Below, piece after piece: positions 25,467 through 33,846 of a stretch of 36,638 bases of DNA (its first letter is position 1; each line of letters begins with the position of its first letter). A model generated the notes under the pieces. That model was not told the origin of the DNA, did no database searches, and saw only the letters and a list, made by a program, of their open reading frames with translations. The position numbers and the translations under genes were made by a program. Source of the DNA: DASWOJ01 sp036398775 (GTDB lineage Bacteria; Pseudomonadota; Alphaproteobacteria; Acetobacterales; Acetobacteraceae); NCBI GenBank assembly GCA_036398775.1, contig DASWOJ010000370.1:1-36638 (forward strand), read 5' to 3'.

Positions 25467-26374
25467 GGCTGGCGCAGTTGCATCGCCTCGATCGCCTGGG
25501 CGATGCCGCCGGCCAGCGCGCCGGTCTCCAGCGGAATCACCAGGGTGCGGCCGGACGGGTTCGCGGCCAGGCGGCCCACCGCGTCCACGTATTTCTGGGC
25601 GATGAAGTAGCGCAGCGCCTCCGTCCCGCCGTCCCGCGCCGCCTGCGCGACCACGGTCGTGGCGCGGGCCTCGGCCTCGGCCAGGCGCTCGCGGGCGGCG
25701 GCGTCCTTCATCGCCGCCTCCAGGCGGGCCTCGGCTTGCAGCACGGTTGCCTGCTTCTGGCCCTCGGCGCGGGCGACGGCGGCTTCGCGCTCGCCCATCG
25801 CGCGGGCGACGGTGGCCCGGCGCTCGCGCTCCGCGGTCATCTGCAGGTTCATCGCGGCGACCAGGTTCGCCGGCGGCTCGATCTTGCGCAGCTCGACGCG
25901 GGACACCTTCACGCCCCAGGGGGCCGTCGCGTGGTCCAGCGTCACCAGCAGCTTGGCGTTGATCTCCTCGCGTCCCGACAGCGCGCCGTCCAGGTCCATC
26001 GCGCCGATCACGCTGCGTATGTTGGTCATGGCCATGCTGGTCAGCGCCTGCACCAGGTTCTGCGCGCCATAGGCGGCCTTGGCCGGGTCCAGCACGCGGT
26101 AATACATGATCCCGTCCACCACCACGGCGGCGTTGTCCCGGGTGATGACGGCCTGCTCGGGGATGTCGAGCACGATCTCCTGCACGTTCATCTTGTGGCC
26201 GACCCGTTCCACCAGCGGCAGCATCAGGTTCAGGCCGGGGTTCAGCAGCCGGGTAAAGGCGCCGAAGCGCTCCACGGTCCACACCTGTCCCTGCGGCACC
26301 GTGCGCACCCCCAGCCCGATGCCGAGGACCACGACCAGCGCCAGCACGCCAAAGGTGATGAACATGGGTTCCAT
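25463..26374 (-). CDS. SPFH/stomatin-family protein (slipin/paraslipin)
   Basis: The 303-residue membrane-anchored protein has an N-terminal hydrophobic segment (about 5-24, FITFGVLALVVVLGIGLGV). An SPFH/Band-7 domain (about 25-190, VPQGQVWTVERFGAFTRLLNPGLN and DPAKAAYGAQN) follows. An Ala/Glu/Arg-rich coiled coil (about 190-265) should drive oligomerisation. Bacterial slipins organise membrane microdomains or, like QmcA, modulate proteolysis. ATG 26374 has AGGA six bases upstream; the frame's extension to 26626 has no family similarity. The gene is immediately coupled to the nfeD-like gene, the classical pairing. Confidence 0.93.
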   Translation of the reverse strand: MEPMFITFGVLALVVVLGIGLGVRTVPQGQVWTVERFGAFTRLLNPGLNLMLPLVERVGHKMNVQEIVLDIPEQAVITRDNAAVVVDGIMYYRVLDPAKAAYGAQNLVQALTSMAMTNIRSVIGAMDLDGALSGREEINAKLLVTLDHATAPWGVKVSRVELRKIEPPANLVAAMNLQMTAERERRATVARAMGEREAAVARAEGQKQATVLQAEARLEAAMKDAAARERLAEAEARATTVVAQAARDGGTEALRYFIAQKYVDAVGRLAANPSGRTLVIPLETGALAGGIAQAIEAMQLRQP

Positions 26375-26566
26375 GAGGTCCTGTCGTTGCCTGCCGGCTG
26401 CGGCGGATGCACGGCGTCGCCACTGGAACAAGGCGTCCGCGCGCCTTCGCGGCACCATCTTCGCACGGCGTCCGCGCCCGGACCAGACGGCAGCCGGAGG
26501 CCGGCTCCGCGCCGCATTCCACGAAGCCGCTTGACACCGCCGCCCGCCGCCCGGCTGTTCCGCCTC

Positions 26567-27820
26567 ATGCGCCGCGCCATCGTCCACATCGGCACCCCCC
26601 GGACCGGGACCACCAGCCTGCAGCATGTGCTGACCCGCCTGCGCCCGGCGCTGGCCGGCGCCGGGGTGCTATATCCGGACCTCACGCCCAGCAGCGCCGT
26701 CGTCCCGCACCTCAGCCATCAGTATCTCGGCGAGGCCCTGGACGGGCGCCGTCCCCGGCGGGACCAGCGGGAGCTGCTGCACGACCTGGCCGTCCAACTC
26801 CGCGGCACCCCGTGCGACACGGTTGTCCTGTCCTACGAAGGACTGTGCCAAGCCCCGCCGGCCCTTGGCATCCCGCGCAGGCTCGCCGCCCTGTTCGCCA
26901 GCCAGGGCTTCGAGATGGAGGCGGTGATGACCGTGAAGCCGCAGGCGGCCTACCTCAACTCGCTTTACACCTGGCGCACCCAGTTCCTGCGTGAGGGCCG
27001 GACCTTCCCCGCCTTCGCCGCGGCCTGGCTGGGCGGCCCGCGGCTGGACCTGGACCGGATGGCGGCGCCTTGGCGGGCAGCCTGCGGCGGCCGCTGCGCC
27101 GTCGTGCCCGTGCGTGCGCGCCACGACCCGCGCCCGCTGCTGGAGCGCCTGCTGGCGGAGGTCGGACTGCTGGACCGGGCGGCGCCGCTGCTGACGGCCG
27201 CCGATGCCGGACTGGCCGAGAACCGAAGCCCCGGCCCTGTCGCGGCCGAGGCGCTGCGCCGCCTGCACCGCGGCGGCGCCCGCGCCGTGTTGGGCGCAAG
27301 GTCGCGGGACGCATCGCGCTTCGTGGAAGCGGCGGCGCGGGCGCGCGGGTTGGATGCTGCGGGCTTCCAGGGCGTATCAGCCGGGTTGCACGCCCAGGCC
27401 GCGGCGAGGTGGGCGGAGTCGAATGCGCGTCTCGCAATGGCGGCCTGGGGCGTCGGCTGGGAGCACCGGGTTGCGGATGACACCCCGCCTCCGGTGAATG
27501 ATGTTTCCGTCACGCCGGCAGACCTGGCGTTGGACGCTGCTGTCGCTGCGCTCGTGCAGGATGCGTGCGGGCGTTTCGGCATCAGCCTGCGGCCGGGATG
27601 GAGGACCGGGGTGGGCAGCTTGGCAGGGGGGGCGGCGAGCTTGGCTGCAGCGGCCGTGCAGCGTGGCAGGACGATGTTCAGCGCCTCCGTAGGCCCAGGA
27701 AGCCGGGCTTGGTTCGGCCGGGTGCCGGAGGAGGCGGACTTTCACCGGGCCGGCCGGCGCTCATCAGCCTTCCCTCACGCCGGCCCTCTCCCGAAGGAAG
27801 AGGGGGACGGAACCGGTTAG
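26567..27820 (+). CDS. sulfotransferase-like P-loop protein
   Basis: The 417-residue protein opens with a sulfotransferase-type 5'-phosphosulfate-binding loop, IVHIGTPRTGTTSLQ (residues 5-19). The ordering then fits a cytosolic sulfotransferase-like fold, including a segment like the 3'-phosphate region (VLSYEGL, about 86-92). After about residue 340 the sequence becomes Ala/Gly-rich and unrecognised. The last ~17 codons are encoded by a half-copy of the dispersed palindromic repeat (27771-27806), so the natural C-terminus may have been altered. ATG 26567 fits the family start; an in-frame TTG at 26531 would add 12 residues. The acceptor (polysaccharide, lipid or protein) is unknown, and no sulfate-activation genes are nearby. 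Confidence 0.72.
   Translation: MRRAIVHIGTPRTGTTSLQHVLTRLRPALAGAGVLYPDLTPSSAVVPHLSHQYLGEALDGRRPRRDQRELLHDLAVQLRGTPCDTVVLSYEGLCQAPPALGIPRRLAALFASQGFEMEAVMTVKPQAAYLNSLYTWRTQFLREGRTFPAFAAAWLGGPRLDLDRMAAPWRAACGGRCAVVPVRARHDPRPLLERLLAEVGLLDRAAPLLTAADAGLAENRSPGPVAAEALRRLHRGGARAVLGARSRDASRFVEAAARARGLDAAGFQGVSAGLHAQAAARWAESNARLAMAAWGVGWEHRVADDTPPPVNDVSVTPADLALDAAVAALVQDACGRFGISLRPGWRTGVGSLAGGAASLAAAAVQRGRTMFSASVGPGSRAWFGRVPEEADFHRAGRRSSAFPHAGPLPKEEGDGTG
27771..27806 (+). repeat. dispersed palindromic repeat, solitary half-copy D
   Basis: CCTCACGCCGGCCCTCTCCC followed by GAAGGAAGAGGGGG matches the right arm of the ~150-bp units found at three other places. No matching left arm lies about 110 bp upstream. 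It falls inside the 3' end of the sulfotransferase-like frame. Confidence 0.6.
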
Positions 27821-27923
27821 GCTGGCAGACGTGCGCGTTTGACGCAAATGGAATTGGAGCTTCAGAGGAGAGGCTCGCACCCAGGTCCAGTGGCCACGCG
27901 TCCGAGCCCGGCTGCGGACCGCT

Positions 27924-29105
27924 CTACCTTTTCATCAAGCCGGCGGAGCGCAACGCCTTCTCGATCACTTCGCCAACGACACCCGAGCGGGCCGCGGCCG
28001 GCAGCTTGATCTCAGGCAGCAGCCCCTCCAGCAGCCCTCCAAGGCTCGGCAGCGCGCCTGTCTGGCCTGCCGCCTGGCCCGCACGCCGCGCCTCGTTCCG
28101 CGCTGCCTCGGTCCGGACCTGTGATGCCGCCGTCAGCAATCCCCAGGACCGCGCCATGCGGCAGGTGGAGCTGATGCCGGCGTCGAGCATGTAGGGCGCC
28201 GGCACGCCGAACGATTCGTCCAGGTCGGCAGCCCCAGGGTGCAGCGGCGTGCCGTGGCCCATGCCCGGGACCATGAAGCACTCGAGCACGACCTGGCCCG
28301 ACGCATCCCGCCATGCCTGGTGCGCCGTCCCATCCACCTGGTCCACCACGGACGGCGCGGCTGGCAGCCCCATCACGTCCGTCCACTGCTTCACCAGTTC
28401 CGCGGCGTTGCCGGGCCGTACGGTGCTGTCTGCGTCGCCCTGCCAGATCTGGATATGGGGCCAGGGGCCACGGTGAGGCGAGGCCTGGCGGACCAGATCC
28501 CCCCACTCCTGCGCGGAGTGGTGGCGCCGCCCGCCCATCGCCTCGAAGGCTTCCGGCATGGAACGCGCCGCGCCATGCGGCAGCCCGGCGATAATCGCCC
28601 CGCCTGCAAACACCTCGGGATACACCGCGAGCATCGTTGCCGCCATCCCGCCGCCCGCGGACAGGCCGGTGATGAACACCCGCGCCGGGTTCAGGCGGTG
28701 GGCCGCGACCATGTGGGCGATGCCCTGGCGTATGCTCTCCGCCTCTCCGCCGCCGCGGGTGGTGTCGGCGGGCTGGAACCAGTTGAAGCAGGTGTTCGGG
28801 TTGTTGCCCCGCACCTGTTCCGGCAGCAGTACGGCAAAGCCATGACGCTCTGCCATCCGCGACCAACCGGCGCCGGCGTCATAGCCGGCCGCGGTCTGGG
28901 TACAGCCGTGCAGCGCCACCACCAGCGGTGCGCCGGGGGGCAGCCCCTGGGGGACATAGGCCAGCATGCGAAGGGCACCAGGATTGGCGCCGAAGCCCTG
29001 CATATCCACAAGCCCAAGTGTTCCGGCCGGAGTTGCACCGGCAGCCGCCTCCCTTTGGCGGCGGTTGCGGACCAGTTGCGCTATGTTGTCGCCGAGACCG
29101 GGCAT
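27924..29105 (-). CDS. PHB-depolymerase-family esterase
   Basis: The 393-residue alpha/beta hydrolase belongs to the family annotated as poly(3-hydroxybutyrate) depolymerase/LpqC-like esterase. It has an oxyanion motif LHGCTQTA (65-72), NTCFNWF (104-110) typical of the family, and a nucleophile elbow GLSAGG (Ser149). The likely acid is Asp226 (GDADSTV) and the likely base His284 (GMGHG). No signal peptide is visible, which would suit an intracellular enzyme or unconventional export. The C-terminal ~60 residues (about 330-393) are an Ala/Arg/Glu region followed by an amphipathic Leu-rich helix (GGLLEGLLPEIKL), possibly for granule or membrane contact (inference). ATG 29105 has AAAGG seven bases upstream; the frame extends 11 codons further without support. 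Confidence 0.85.
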   Translation of the reverse strand: MPGLGDNIAQLVRNRRQREAAAGATPAGTLGLVDMQGFGANPGALRMLAYVPQGLPPGAPLVVALHGCTQTAAGYDAGAGWSRMAERHGFAVLLPEQVRGNNPNTCFNWFQPADTTRGGGEAESIRQGIAHMVAAHRLNPARVFITGLSAGGGMAATMLAVYPEVFAGGAIIAGLPHGAARSMPEAFEAMGGRRHHSAQEWGDLVRQASPHRGPWPHIQIWQGDADSTVRPGNAAELVKQWTDVMGLPAAPSVVDQVDGTAHQAWRDASGQVVLECFMVPGMGHGTPLHPGAADLDESFGVPAPYMLDAGISSTCRMARSWGLLTAASQVRTEAARNEARRAGQAAGQTGALPSLGGLLEGLLPEIKLPAAARSGVVGEVIEKALRSAGLMKR

Positions 29106-29504
29106 TGGGCAGCCTTTCGTATTGCAGCCAGCGGCCAAGATGGCGTTGTCGGGCCGCTGCTGGAACTAACGATGGTGCGGTGCAGCATCGTGTTCCAGAC
29201 ACGTTTCCGAGTGGCGGCTTCTACCATGCTTCTTGTTGCATTTAAGCAACGTAAACCTGCTGTGACACCGGGGCGGATGCTGAGGAAGCGGTGTGGGCCG
29301 GGCAGGGCCGTCAGCAGCCGGGCAATGCCGTGCAAGGGCGTCCTGCAAGACATGCAGCGCCGGGCGTTGCGTGGCTGCATTGCCTGGCAATGACCGGCCG
29401 GCTCCGGAGCGGCCCTGTCAGCGATAGGCCGCCAACAGGCAGTTCGGCCAAGGCCCGCTCGCCTTCACATACCGGCAGCCCGGCCTTGCAGAGGATTGCG
29501 ACGC
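29106..29504. other. intergenic region between nitronate monooxygenase and PHB-esterase genes
   Basis: This ~400-bp stretch has no supported gene. It holds GTTGC-ATTTAA-GCAAC (29235-29250), a 5-bp inverted repeat in a locally AT-richer patch about 130 bp upstream of the esterase start. It could be an operator. A strong hairpin lies at 29391-29420. Confidence 0.45.
29391..29420 (-). terminator. hairpin downstream of the nitronate monooxygenase gene
   Basis: TGAC, CGGCCG, the palindrome GCTCCGGAGC, GGCCCT and GTCA can pair as an almost continuous stem with one bulge. It lies about 85 bp beyond the stop of the minus-strand monooxygenase gene and ahead of the esterase gene. There is no U-run, so termination is an inference. 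Confidence 0.35.
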
Positions 29505-30509
29505 TCAGACGCCCGCTGTTTGCATGCGGGACATCGTGGCCTGCGGTTGCTGCAGGCGGGCACGGGCGGCCGCGTATTCCCCGGCCATGCGCGACACCAA
29601 CCGTGCAGCCGGGACCACCGCCTGCACCGCGCCGATACCCTGGCCGCTGCCCCAGATGTCCCGCCAAGCCTTGGGCTTGTCGCCGCCGAAGTCCATCTTG
29701 CTGGCGTCGGATTGCGGCAGGTTGTCCGGGTCTAGCCCGGCCGACACCAGGCTGGGGCGCAGGTAGTTGCCGTGCACGCCCGTGACCAGGTTGGTATAGA
29801 CGATGCTGTCCGCCCCGCCGTCCACGATGGCCTGCTTGTAGGCAGCGTTCGCATTGGCCTCCTCCGTCGCGATGAAGGCGGAGCCGACGTAGCCCAGGTC
29901 CGCCCCCATTGCCTGGGCCGCCAGCACGGCCGACCCGGTGGCGATGGCGCCGGACAGGGCGACCGGGCCGTCGAACCAGGTCCTGATCTCCTGCATCAGG
30001 GCGAAGGGCGACAGGATGCCGGCATGGCCGCCGGCGCCCGCGGCCACCGCCACCAGCCCATCCGCACCCTTCTCGACCGCCTTGCGCGCGAAGGTGTCGT
30101 TGATGATGTCGTGCAGCACGACGCCGCCGTAGGAGTGGACGGCCTGGTTCACCTCCGGACGCGCGCCGAGCGAGGTGATCACGATCGGGACGCGGTGGCG
30201 GACGCACATCTCCATGTCGTGCTCCAGCCGGGCGTTGCTGCGGTGGACGATCTGGTTGACGGCGAAGGGTGCGGCGGGCCGGTCAGGATGGTGCGCATCC
30301 CAGTCGGCCAGGGCGTCCTGGATCTGCTTGATCCACTCCGCCAGCGCTTCCTGCGGCCGTGCGTTCAGCGCCGGGAAGGAGCCGACGACGCCTGCGGTGC
30401 ACTGGGCGATGACCAGCGCCGGGTTGGAGATGATGAACAGCGGGGAGGCGATGACGGGCAGCGCGAGCCGCCCGCGCAGGAGGCGGGCGAGAGGTTCGGT
30501 CAGGGCCAT
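29505..30509 (-). CDS. nitronate monooxygenase (2-nitropropane dioxygenase-like)
   Basis: The 334-residue FMN-dependent TIM-barrel protein oxidises alkyl nitronates in characterised members; many homologues are of unknown substrate. The N-terminal PVIASPLFIISNPALVIAQC segment and the phosphate/FMN-binding AGAGGHAG (157-164) are diagnostic. GPVALSGAIATGSAVLAAQAMGADLGYVGSAFIATEE carries the second FMN-contact region. ATG 30509 has GGAGG 5-6 bases upstream, so it is preferred over the frame start at 30566. The gene stands alone on the minus strand, divergent from the toxin-antitoxin module. Confidence 0.92.
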   Translation of the reverse strand: MALTEPLARLLRGRLALPVIASPLFIISNPALVIAQCTAGVVGSFPALNARPQEALAEWIKQIQDALADWDAHHPDRPAAPFAVNQIVHRSNARLEHDMEMCVRHRVPIVITSLGARPEVNQAVHSYGGVVLHDIINDTFARKAVEKGADGLVAVAAGAGGHAGILSPFALMQEIRTWFDGPVALSGAIATGSAVLAAQAMGADLGYVGSAFIATEEANANAAYKQAIVDGGADSIVYTNLVTGVHGNYLRPSLVSAGLDPDNLPQSDASKMDFGGDKPKAWRDIWGSGQGIGAVQAVVPAARLVSRMAGEYAAARARLQQPQATMSRMQTAGV

Positions 30510-30604
30510 GCTGGCCTCCGGTGAGGTGCGGACGGGGAAGGTGCGGGGGTGGGCGGGGCGGGTCAAGGCGGGTGCAAGGTGGCTTTGGCCCGGCCAAGCA
30601 CTTG

Positions 30605-30653
30605 TTGCGAGTAGCGCGCCCGCGCCGTAGGATGACTAACCTTAGTCCACTAA
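30605..30653 (+). promoter_or_regulatory. promoter and triple half-site operator of the toxin-antitoxin module
   Basis: TTGCGA (30605-30610), a 17-base spacer and TAGGAT (30628-30633) form a plausible sigma-70-type promoter (4 of 6 matches each). Directly downstream, over the expected start point, are three alternating half-sites: ACTAA (30635-30639), TTAGT (30642-30646) and ACTAA (30649-30653), each separated by CC, a 7-bp period. The first pair extends to the perfect palindrome GACTAACCTTAGTC (30634-30647). This is the expected place and form for an antitoxin autorepression site; binding itself is inferred. Confidence 0.6.
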
Positions 30654-30664
30654 AGGGAGAACAC

Positions 30665-30904
30665 ATGCAGACGGTTAATATCCACGCTGCGAAAACTCAC
30701 TTGTCGCGCCTTGTGGATGCAGCCGCGGCCGGTGAAGAGATCATTATTGCACGGGCAGGCACGCCCGTAGCACGCCTGGTGCCATTTGCTGCACCGAAGA
30801 AGCCGGACCGGGAGCTCGGAACCCTGGAAGGGAAGTTGAACATTCGCGACGACTTTGACGCTCCCCTTCCCGACGACGTCCTGGCCCTGTTCGAAGGGCG
30901 CTAG
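30665..30904 (+). CDS. Phd/YefM family antitoxin
   Basis: The 79-residue antitoxin has the N-terminal DNA-binding and dimerisation fold typical of Phd/YefM (MQTVNIHAAKTHLSRLVDA, then GEEIIIARAGTPVARLVPF). A flexible C-terminal tail (about 48-79) would wrap and inhibit the toxin. AGGGAGA lies directly upstream of ATG 30665. The gene shares one base with the toxin start (TAGTG), giving coupled translation. It probably represses its own promoter together with the toxin through the half-sites at 30635-30653. Confidence 0.92.
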   Translation: MQTVNIHAAKTHLSRLVDAAAAGEEIIIARAGTPVARLVPFAAPKKPDRELGTLEGKLNIRDDFDAPLPDDVLALFEGR

Positions 30905-31293
30905 TGGAGTTCCTGCTTGACACCCACATCCTGATTTGGGCGTTGGGCAAACCCTCACGGCTGAGCGCAGGCATACAGGCGATGCTCAAGAGTCCGGAAA
31001 ACCAAATAGCGTTCAGCGCCGCGAGCATCTGGGAAATCGCGATCAAAGCGCGGCTTGGCAAGACCGACTTCGCAGTTCGGCCCGAGGTCGTGGCACACGA
31101 AGCGCGTAGAATCGGCTTTGCCGAGCTGCCTATCTATAGCGACGTTGCAATACGGGTTGCCGACCTGCCAATGCACCACGGCGATCCTTTCGACCGCTTG
31201 CTGGTCGTGCAAGCCATGGCAGGACCGATGCGCCTGTTGACCGCCGACACCGTCCTTACCCAATACACCGAACTTGTGACTCTGATCGGTTGA
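30904..31293 (+). CDS. PIN-domain ribonuclease toxin (VapC-like)
   Basis: The 129-residue PIN-domain protein has the acidic metal-binding residues expected for a ribonuclease: Asp6 (LLDTHILIW), Glu44 (SIWEIAIK), Asp97 (DPFDRLLV) and Asp115 (LTADTVL). This PIN subfamily commonly pairs with Phd/YefM-type rather than AbrB-type antitoxins. The start is GTG 30904, overlapping the antitoxin stop by one base. The pair is intact, with no frameshift. About 30 bases after the stop lies CTTGC-GCGAA-GCAAG (31321-31335), a possible terminator-like hairpin. Confidence 0.92.
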   Translation: MEFLLDTHILIWALGKPSRLSAGIQAMLKSPENQIAFSAASIWEIAIKARLGKTDFAVRPEVVAHEARRIGFAELPIYSDVAIRVADLPMHHGDPFDRLLVVQAMAGPMRLLTADTVLTQYTELVTLIG

Positions 31294-31395
31294 TCCCGAC
31301 GCACAACCCCGTTGACGCACCTTGCGCGAAGCAAGAAGGTATCTCCAACAAAGCCGGCCGCCGGAACCGCAGGCGCCGCCAGGGGGAAAACCATC

Positions 31396-32628
31396 ATGTT
31401 GCGCATTGCCGCCGCCGCACTGCTTGCGCCCATCCTCGCCGTCGTCGCCCTGCCCGGCGCCGCCCGCGCCGACGAGGTCATACGCATCGCCTACATAGAT
31501 CCGCTCAGCGGATCGCTCGCCGCCACCGGCCAGCTTGGCGAGCAGCACTTCCGGTTCGCCATAGACCGGGTGAACGCGGCGCAGGCTGCCGGGCCAGGCC
31601 GCCGGCTGGAGTTGGTGGCGCTGGACAACGAGGTCAGCCCGGAGAAGTCGCTGACCCTGCTGCGCAAGGCCGTGGATGACGGCATCCACTACGTGACGCA
31701 GGGCAACGGATCGGCTGTCGCCTTCGCGCTGGTGGACGCGATCAACAAGAACAACCGCCGCGCGCCGAACCAGGCCGTCATGTTCCTGAACTATGCCGCC
31801 GTGGACCCGGCGCTGACCAACGACAAGTGCAGCTGGTGGCACTTCCGTTTCGACGCCGACGTGGACATGAAGATGCGGGCGCTGACCGACTACCTGGTCA
31901 GCCAGGCCAGCGTGAAGAAGGTCTATGTGTTCAATCCCGACTACAGCTTCGGCGTGTCGGTGGAGAAGGCGGCGCAGGCGATGCTCGCCAACCGCCGTCC
32001 GGACCTGCAGGTCGTGGGCGCCGAGCGGGTGCCGCTGGGCAAGGTGAAGGACTTCACGCCCTATGTGCAGAAGTTCCAGGCGGCCGGCGCCGATGCGGTG
32101 GTCACGGGCAACTGGGGGGCGGACCTGGCTCTCCTGGCGAAGGCGGCGCAGGACGCGGGCTACAAGGGGACGTTCTTCACGTACTACATGGGGTCAGGCG
32201 ACGTGATTGCCGGCGCCGGTTCCGGTGGGCGCGGCTACGCGCAGATCAGCGAATGGCACGCCAACGTCGGCGCCCCCGAGATCGAGAAGATGGCCAGCGA
32301 GTTCGAGGCGAAGTACGGCGTCAAGTTCTATTACTGGCGCGTGGTGAACGAGATCGACATGCTGGCGGCCGCGATCAAGCAGGCCGACAGCAGCGACCCG
32401 GCCAAGGTGGGCCAGGTCCTGGCCACGATGGTCCAGCACACGCCGCTGGGCGACACCACCATGCGTCCGGACAACCACCAGCTCCTGACGCCGATGTTCG
32501 TGTCGGAGCTTGAGCCGGGGATGCCCCATACCTTCCCAGACAACAAGATGGGCTTCAAGACGGTCAGCCGGATCGAGCCGGAAGCCCAGCGCCTGCCGAC
32601 CACGTGCAAGATGGCGCCGCCGTCATAG
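31396..32628 (+). CDS. branched-chain amino-acid-type ABC transporter substrate-binding protein
   Basis: The 410-residue periplasmic binding protein has a signal peptide (about 1-24, ending GAARA before DEVIRIAYIDP). The type I binding-protein fold (LivK/Peripla_BP_6 family) includes IRIAYIDPLSGSLAATGQ and VYVFNPDYSFGVSVEKAAQ. ADAVVTGNWGADLALLAKAAQDAGYKG is also typical. The ligand may be branched-chain amino acids or another small polar or aromatic compound, as this family is broad. ATG 31396 has AGGGGGA about nine bases upstream; the frame opens at 31312 without a signal-like start. It is the first gene of the Liv-type cluster, separated from livH by 276 bp containing a repeat unit. Confidence 0.93.
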   Translation: MLRIAAAALLAPILAVVALPGAARADEVIRIAYIDPLSGSLAATGQLGEQHFRFAIDRVNAAQAAGPGRRLELVALDNEVSPEKSLTLLRKAVDDGIHYVTQGNGSAVAFALVDAINKNNRRAPNQAVMFLNYAAVDPALTNDKCSWWHFRFDADVDMKMRALTDYLVSQASVKKVYVFNPDYSFGVSVEKAAQAMLANRRPDLQVVGAERVPLGKVKDFTPYVQKFQAAGADAVVTGNWGADLALLAKAAQDAGYKGTFFTYYMGSGDVIAGAGSGGRGYAQISEWHANVGAPEIEKMASEFEAKYGVKFYYWRVVNEIDMLAAAIKQADSSDPAKVGQVLATMVQHTPLGDTTMRPDNHQLLTPMFVSELEPGMPHTFPDNKMGFKTVSRIEPEAQRLPTTCKMAPPS

Positions 32629-32716
32629 GGGCGGGACGGATGCCTTCGTTGCGGATTGCTCGCGGTGTTGATGTAGCGTTGCGCCTGCCCCGAATTACGC
32701 CGGGAACGGCTGCCTT

Positions 32717-32866
32717 CTCCCTTTCCCTCCGGGAGAGGGTCGGTGTGAGGGGGGCTTCCAGAACCTCCGCTGCCAACGCAGGGCCGCGTGCCGTCAGCAC
32801 CGGCATCGCCCCGCTCCGCAGCCAAGACCCCCCCACCCCGACCCTCTCCCGGAGGGAGAGGGAGAA
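32717..32866 (-). repeat. ~150-bp dispersed palindromic repeat, copy B (inverted)
   Basis: Arms at 32717-32754 and 32827-32866 are reverse complements of one another. The left arm contains CCCTTTCCCTCCGGGAGAGG. On the minus strand the interior reads GGTCTTGGCTGCGGAGCGGG, matching copies A and C on the plus strand, so this copy is in the opposite orientation. It lies between the binding-protein gene and livH. Confidence 0.8.
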
Positions 32867-32904
32867 GGCAGTACATCTCTTCCGTTGCCGCTGGGAGCGC
32901 TGAG

Positions 32905-33846
32905 TTGGAACAGGCGGTCCTGATCGTTCTGAACTCGCTGGTCTATGGCCTGCTGCTGTTCATGCTTTCGGTTGGGCTGACGCTGATCTTCGGCATGATG
33001 GGCGTGCTGAACCTGGCGCACGCCAGCTTCTACATGCTGGGCGCCTTCCTGGCCTATACCATCAGCATACGCCTGGGCTTCTGGGTGGCGCTGCTGGTGG
33101 TGCCGGTGCTGGTCGGGATCCTGGGCGCCGGGGTGGAGCGCTGGGGGCTGCGGGCCGTCCACAAGCATGGGCACGTCGCCGAGCTGCTGTTCACCTTTGG
33201 CCTGGCCTTCATCATCGGCGAGGTCGTGCCGCTGATCTGGGGCCGCAACCCCGTTCCCTACCGCGTGCCGGCGGAGCTGGACTTCGCGCTGTTCCAGATC
33301 GGCGGCAACGCCTACCCGGCCTATCGCCTGTTCATGATGGGCGTCGCCATCGTCATGTTCCTGGCGCTGTTCCTGGCGCTGGCGCGGACCCGGCTGGGCC
33401 TGGTCGTGCGAGCGGCGCTGACGCACCCGGACATGGTGGGGATGCTGGGCCATGACGTGCCGAAGGTGTTCACCCTCGTGTTCGGCGCCGGCTGCGCCCT
33501 GGCCGGGTTGGCGGGCGTCATCGCCGGCAATGCCTACACCACCGAGCCCGGCATGGCGCAGTCGCTCGGAGCCATCGTGTTCGCCGTGGTCGTGATGGGC
33601 GGCTTGGGGTCCATCTGGGGTGCGCTGGTGGCCTCGCTGCTGATCGGCTTCGTGCAGGTCGGCAGCATCAGCCTGGACCTGACGCTTGGCGCGGCACTGG
33701 GGCGGATGGGATTGGCGGTGCCGGGGACGTTCACCGACCTGTGGAGCATCAGCATCGCCCGCGTGGCGCCCGTCATACCATATCTGCTGCTGGTGCTGGT
33801 GCTGGCCGTGCGCCCGCGCGGGCTGATGGGCACGAGGTCCGCCTGA
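32905..33846 (+). CDS. livH: branched-chain amino-acid-type ABC transporter permease LivH
   Basis: The 313-residue inner-membrane permease has about eight membrane segments. The family opening VLNSLVYGLLLFMLSVGLTLIFGMMGVLNLAHASFYMLGAFL is present, as is the cytoplasmic EAA-like loop region (MVGMLGHDVPKVFTLVFGAGCALAGLAGVIAG). It forms the channel with LivM. TTG 32905 is preferred because GGGAG lies about seven bases upstream and it directly precedes the conserved LEQAVLIVLNS start. The frame's ATG at 32788 would translate the right arm of repeat copy B. The stop shares one base with the livM start (TGATG). Confidence 0.92.
   Translation: MEQAVLIVLNSLVYGLLLFMLSVGLTLIFGMMGVLNLAHASFYMLGAFLAYTISIRLGFWVALLVVPVLVGILGAGVERWGLRAVHKHGHVAELLFTFGLAFIIGEVVPLIWGRNPVPYRVPAELDFALFQIGGNAYPAYRLFMMGVAIVMFLALFLALARTRLGLVVRAALTHPDMVGMLGHDVPKVFTLVFGAGCALAGLAGVIAGNAYTTEPGMAQSLGAIVFAVVVMGGLGSIWGALVASLLIGFVQVGSISLDLTLGAALGRMGLAVPGTFTDLWSISIARVAPVIPYLLLVLVLAVRPRGLMGTRSA

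Noticed and set aside
25478..26566. Plus-strand open frame extending the sulfotransferase-like gene upstream by about 360 codons
   Set aside because: It lies opposite the SPFH gene and resembles nothing; the P-loop motif places the protein start at about 26567.
32788..32904. Upstream extension of livH from ATG 32788
   Set aside because: It would translate the repeat arm (PPPRPSPGGRG-type sequence); TTG 32905 has a proper ribosome-binding sequence and fits the family start.
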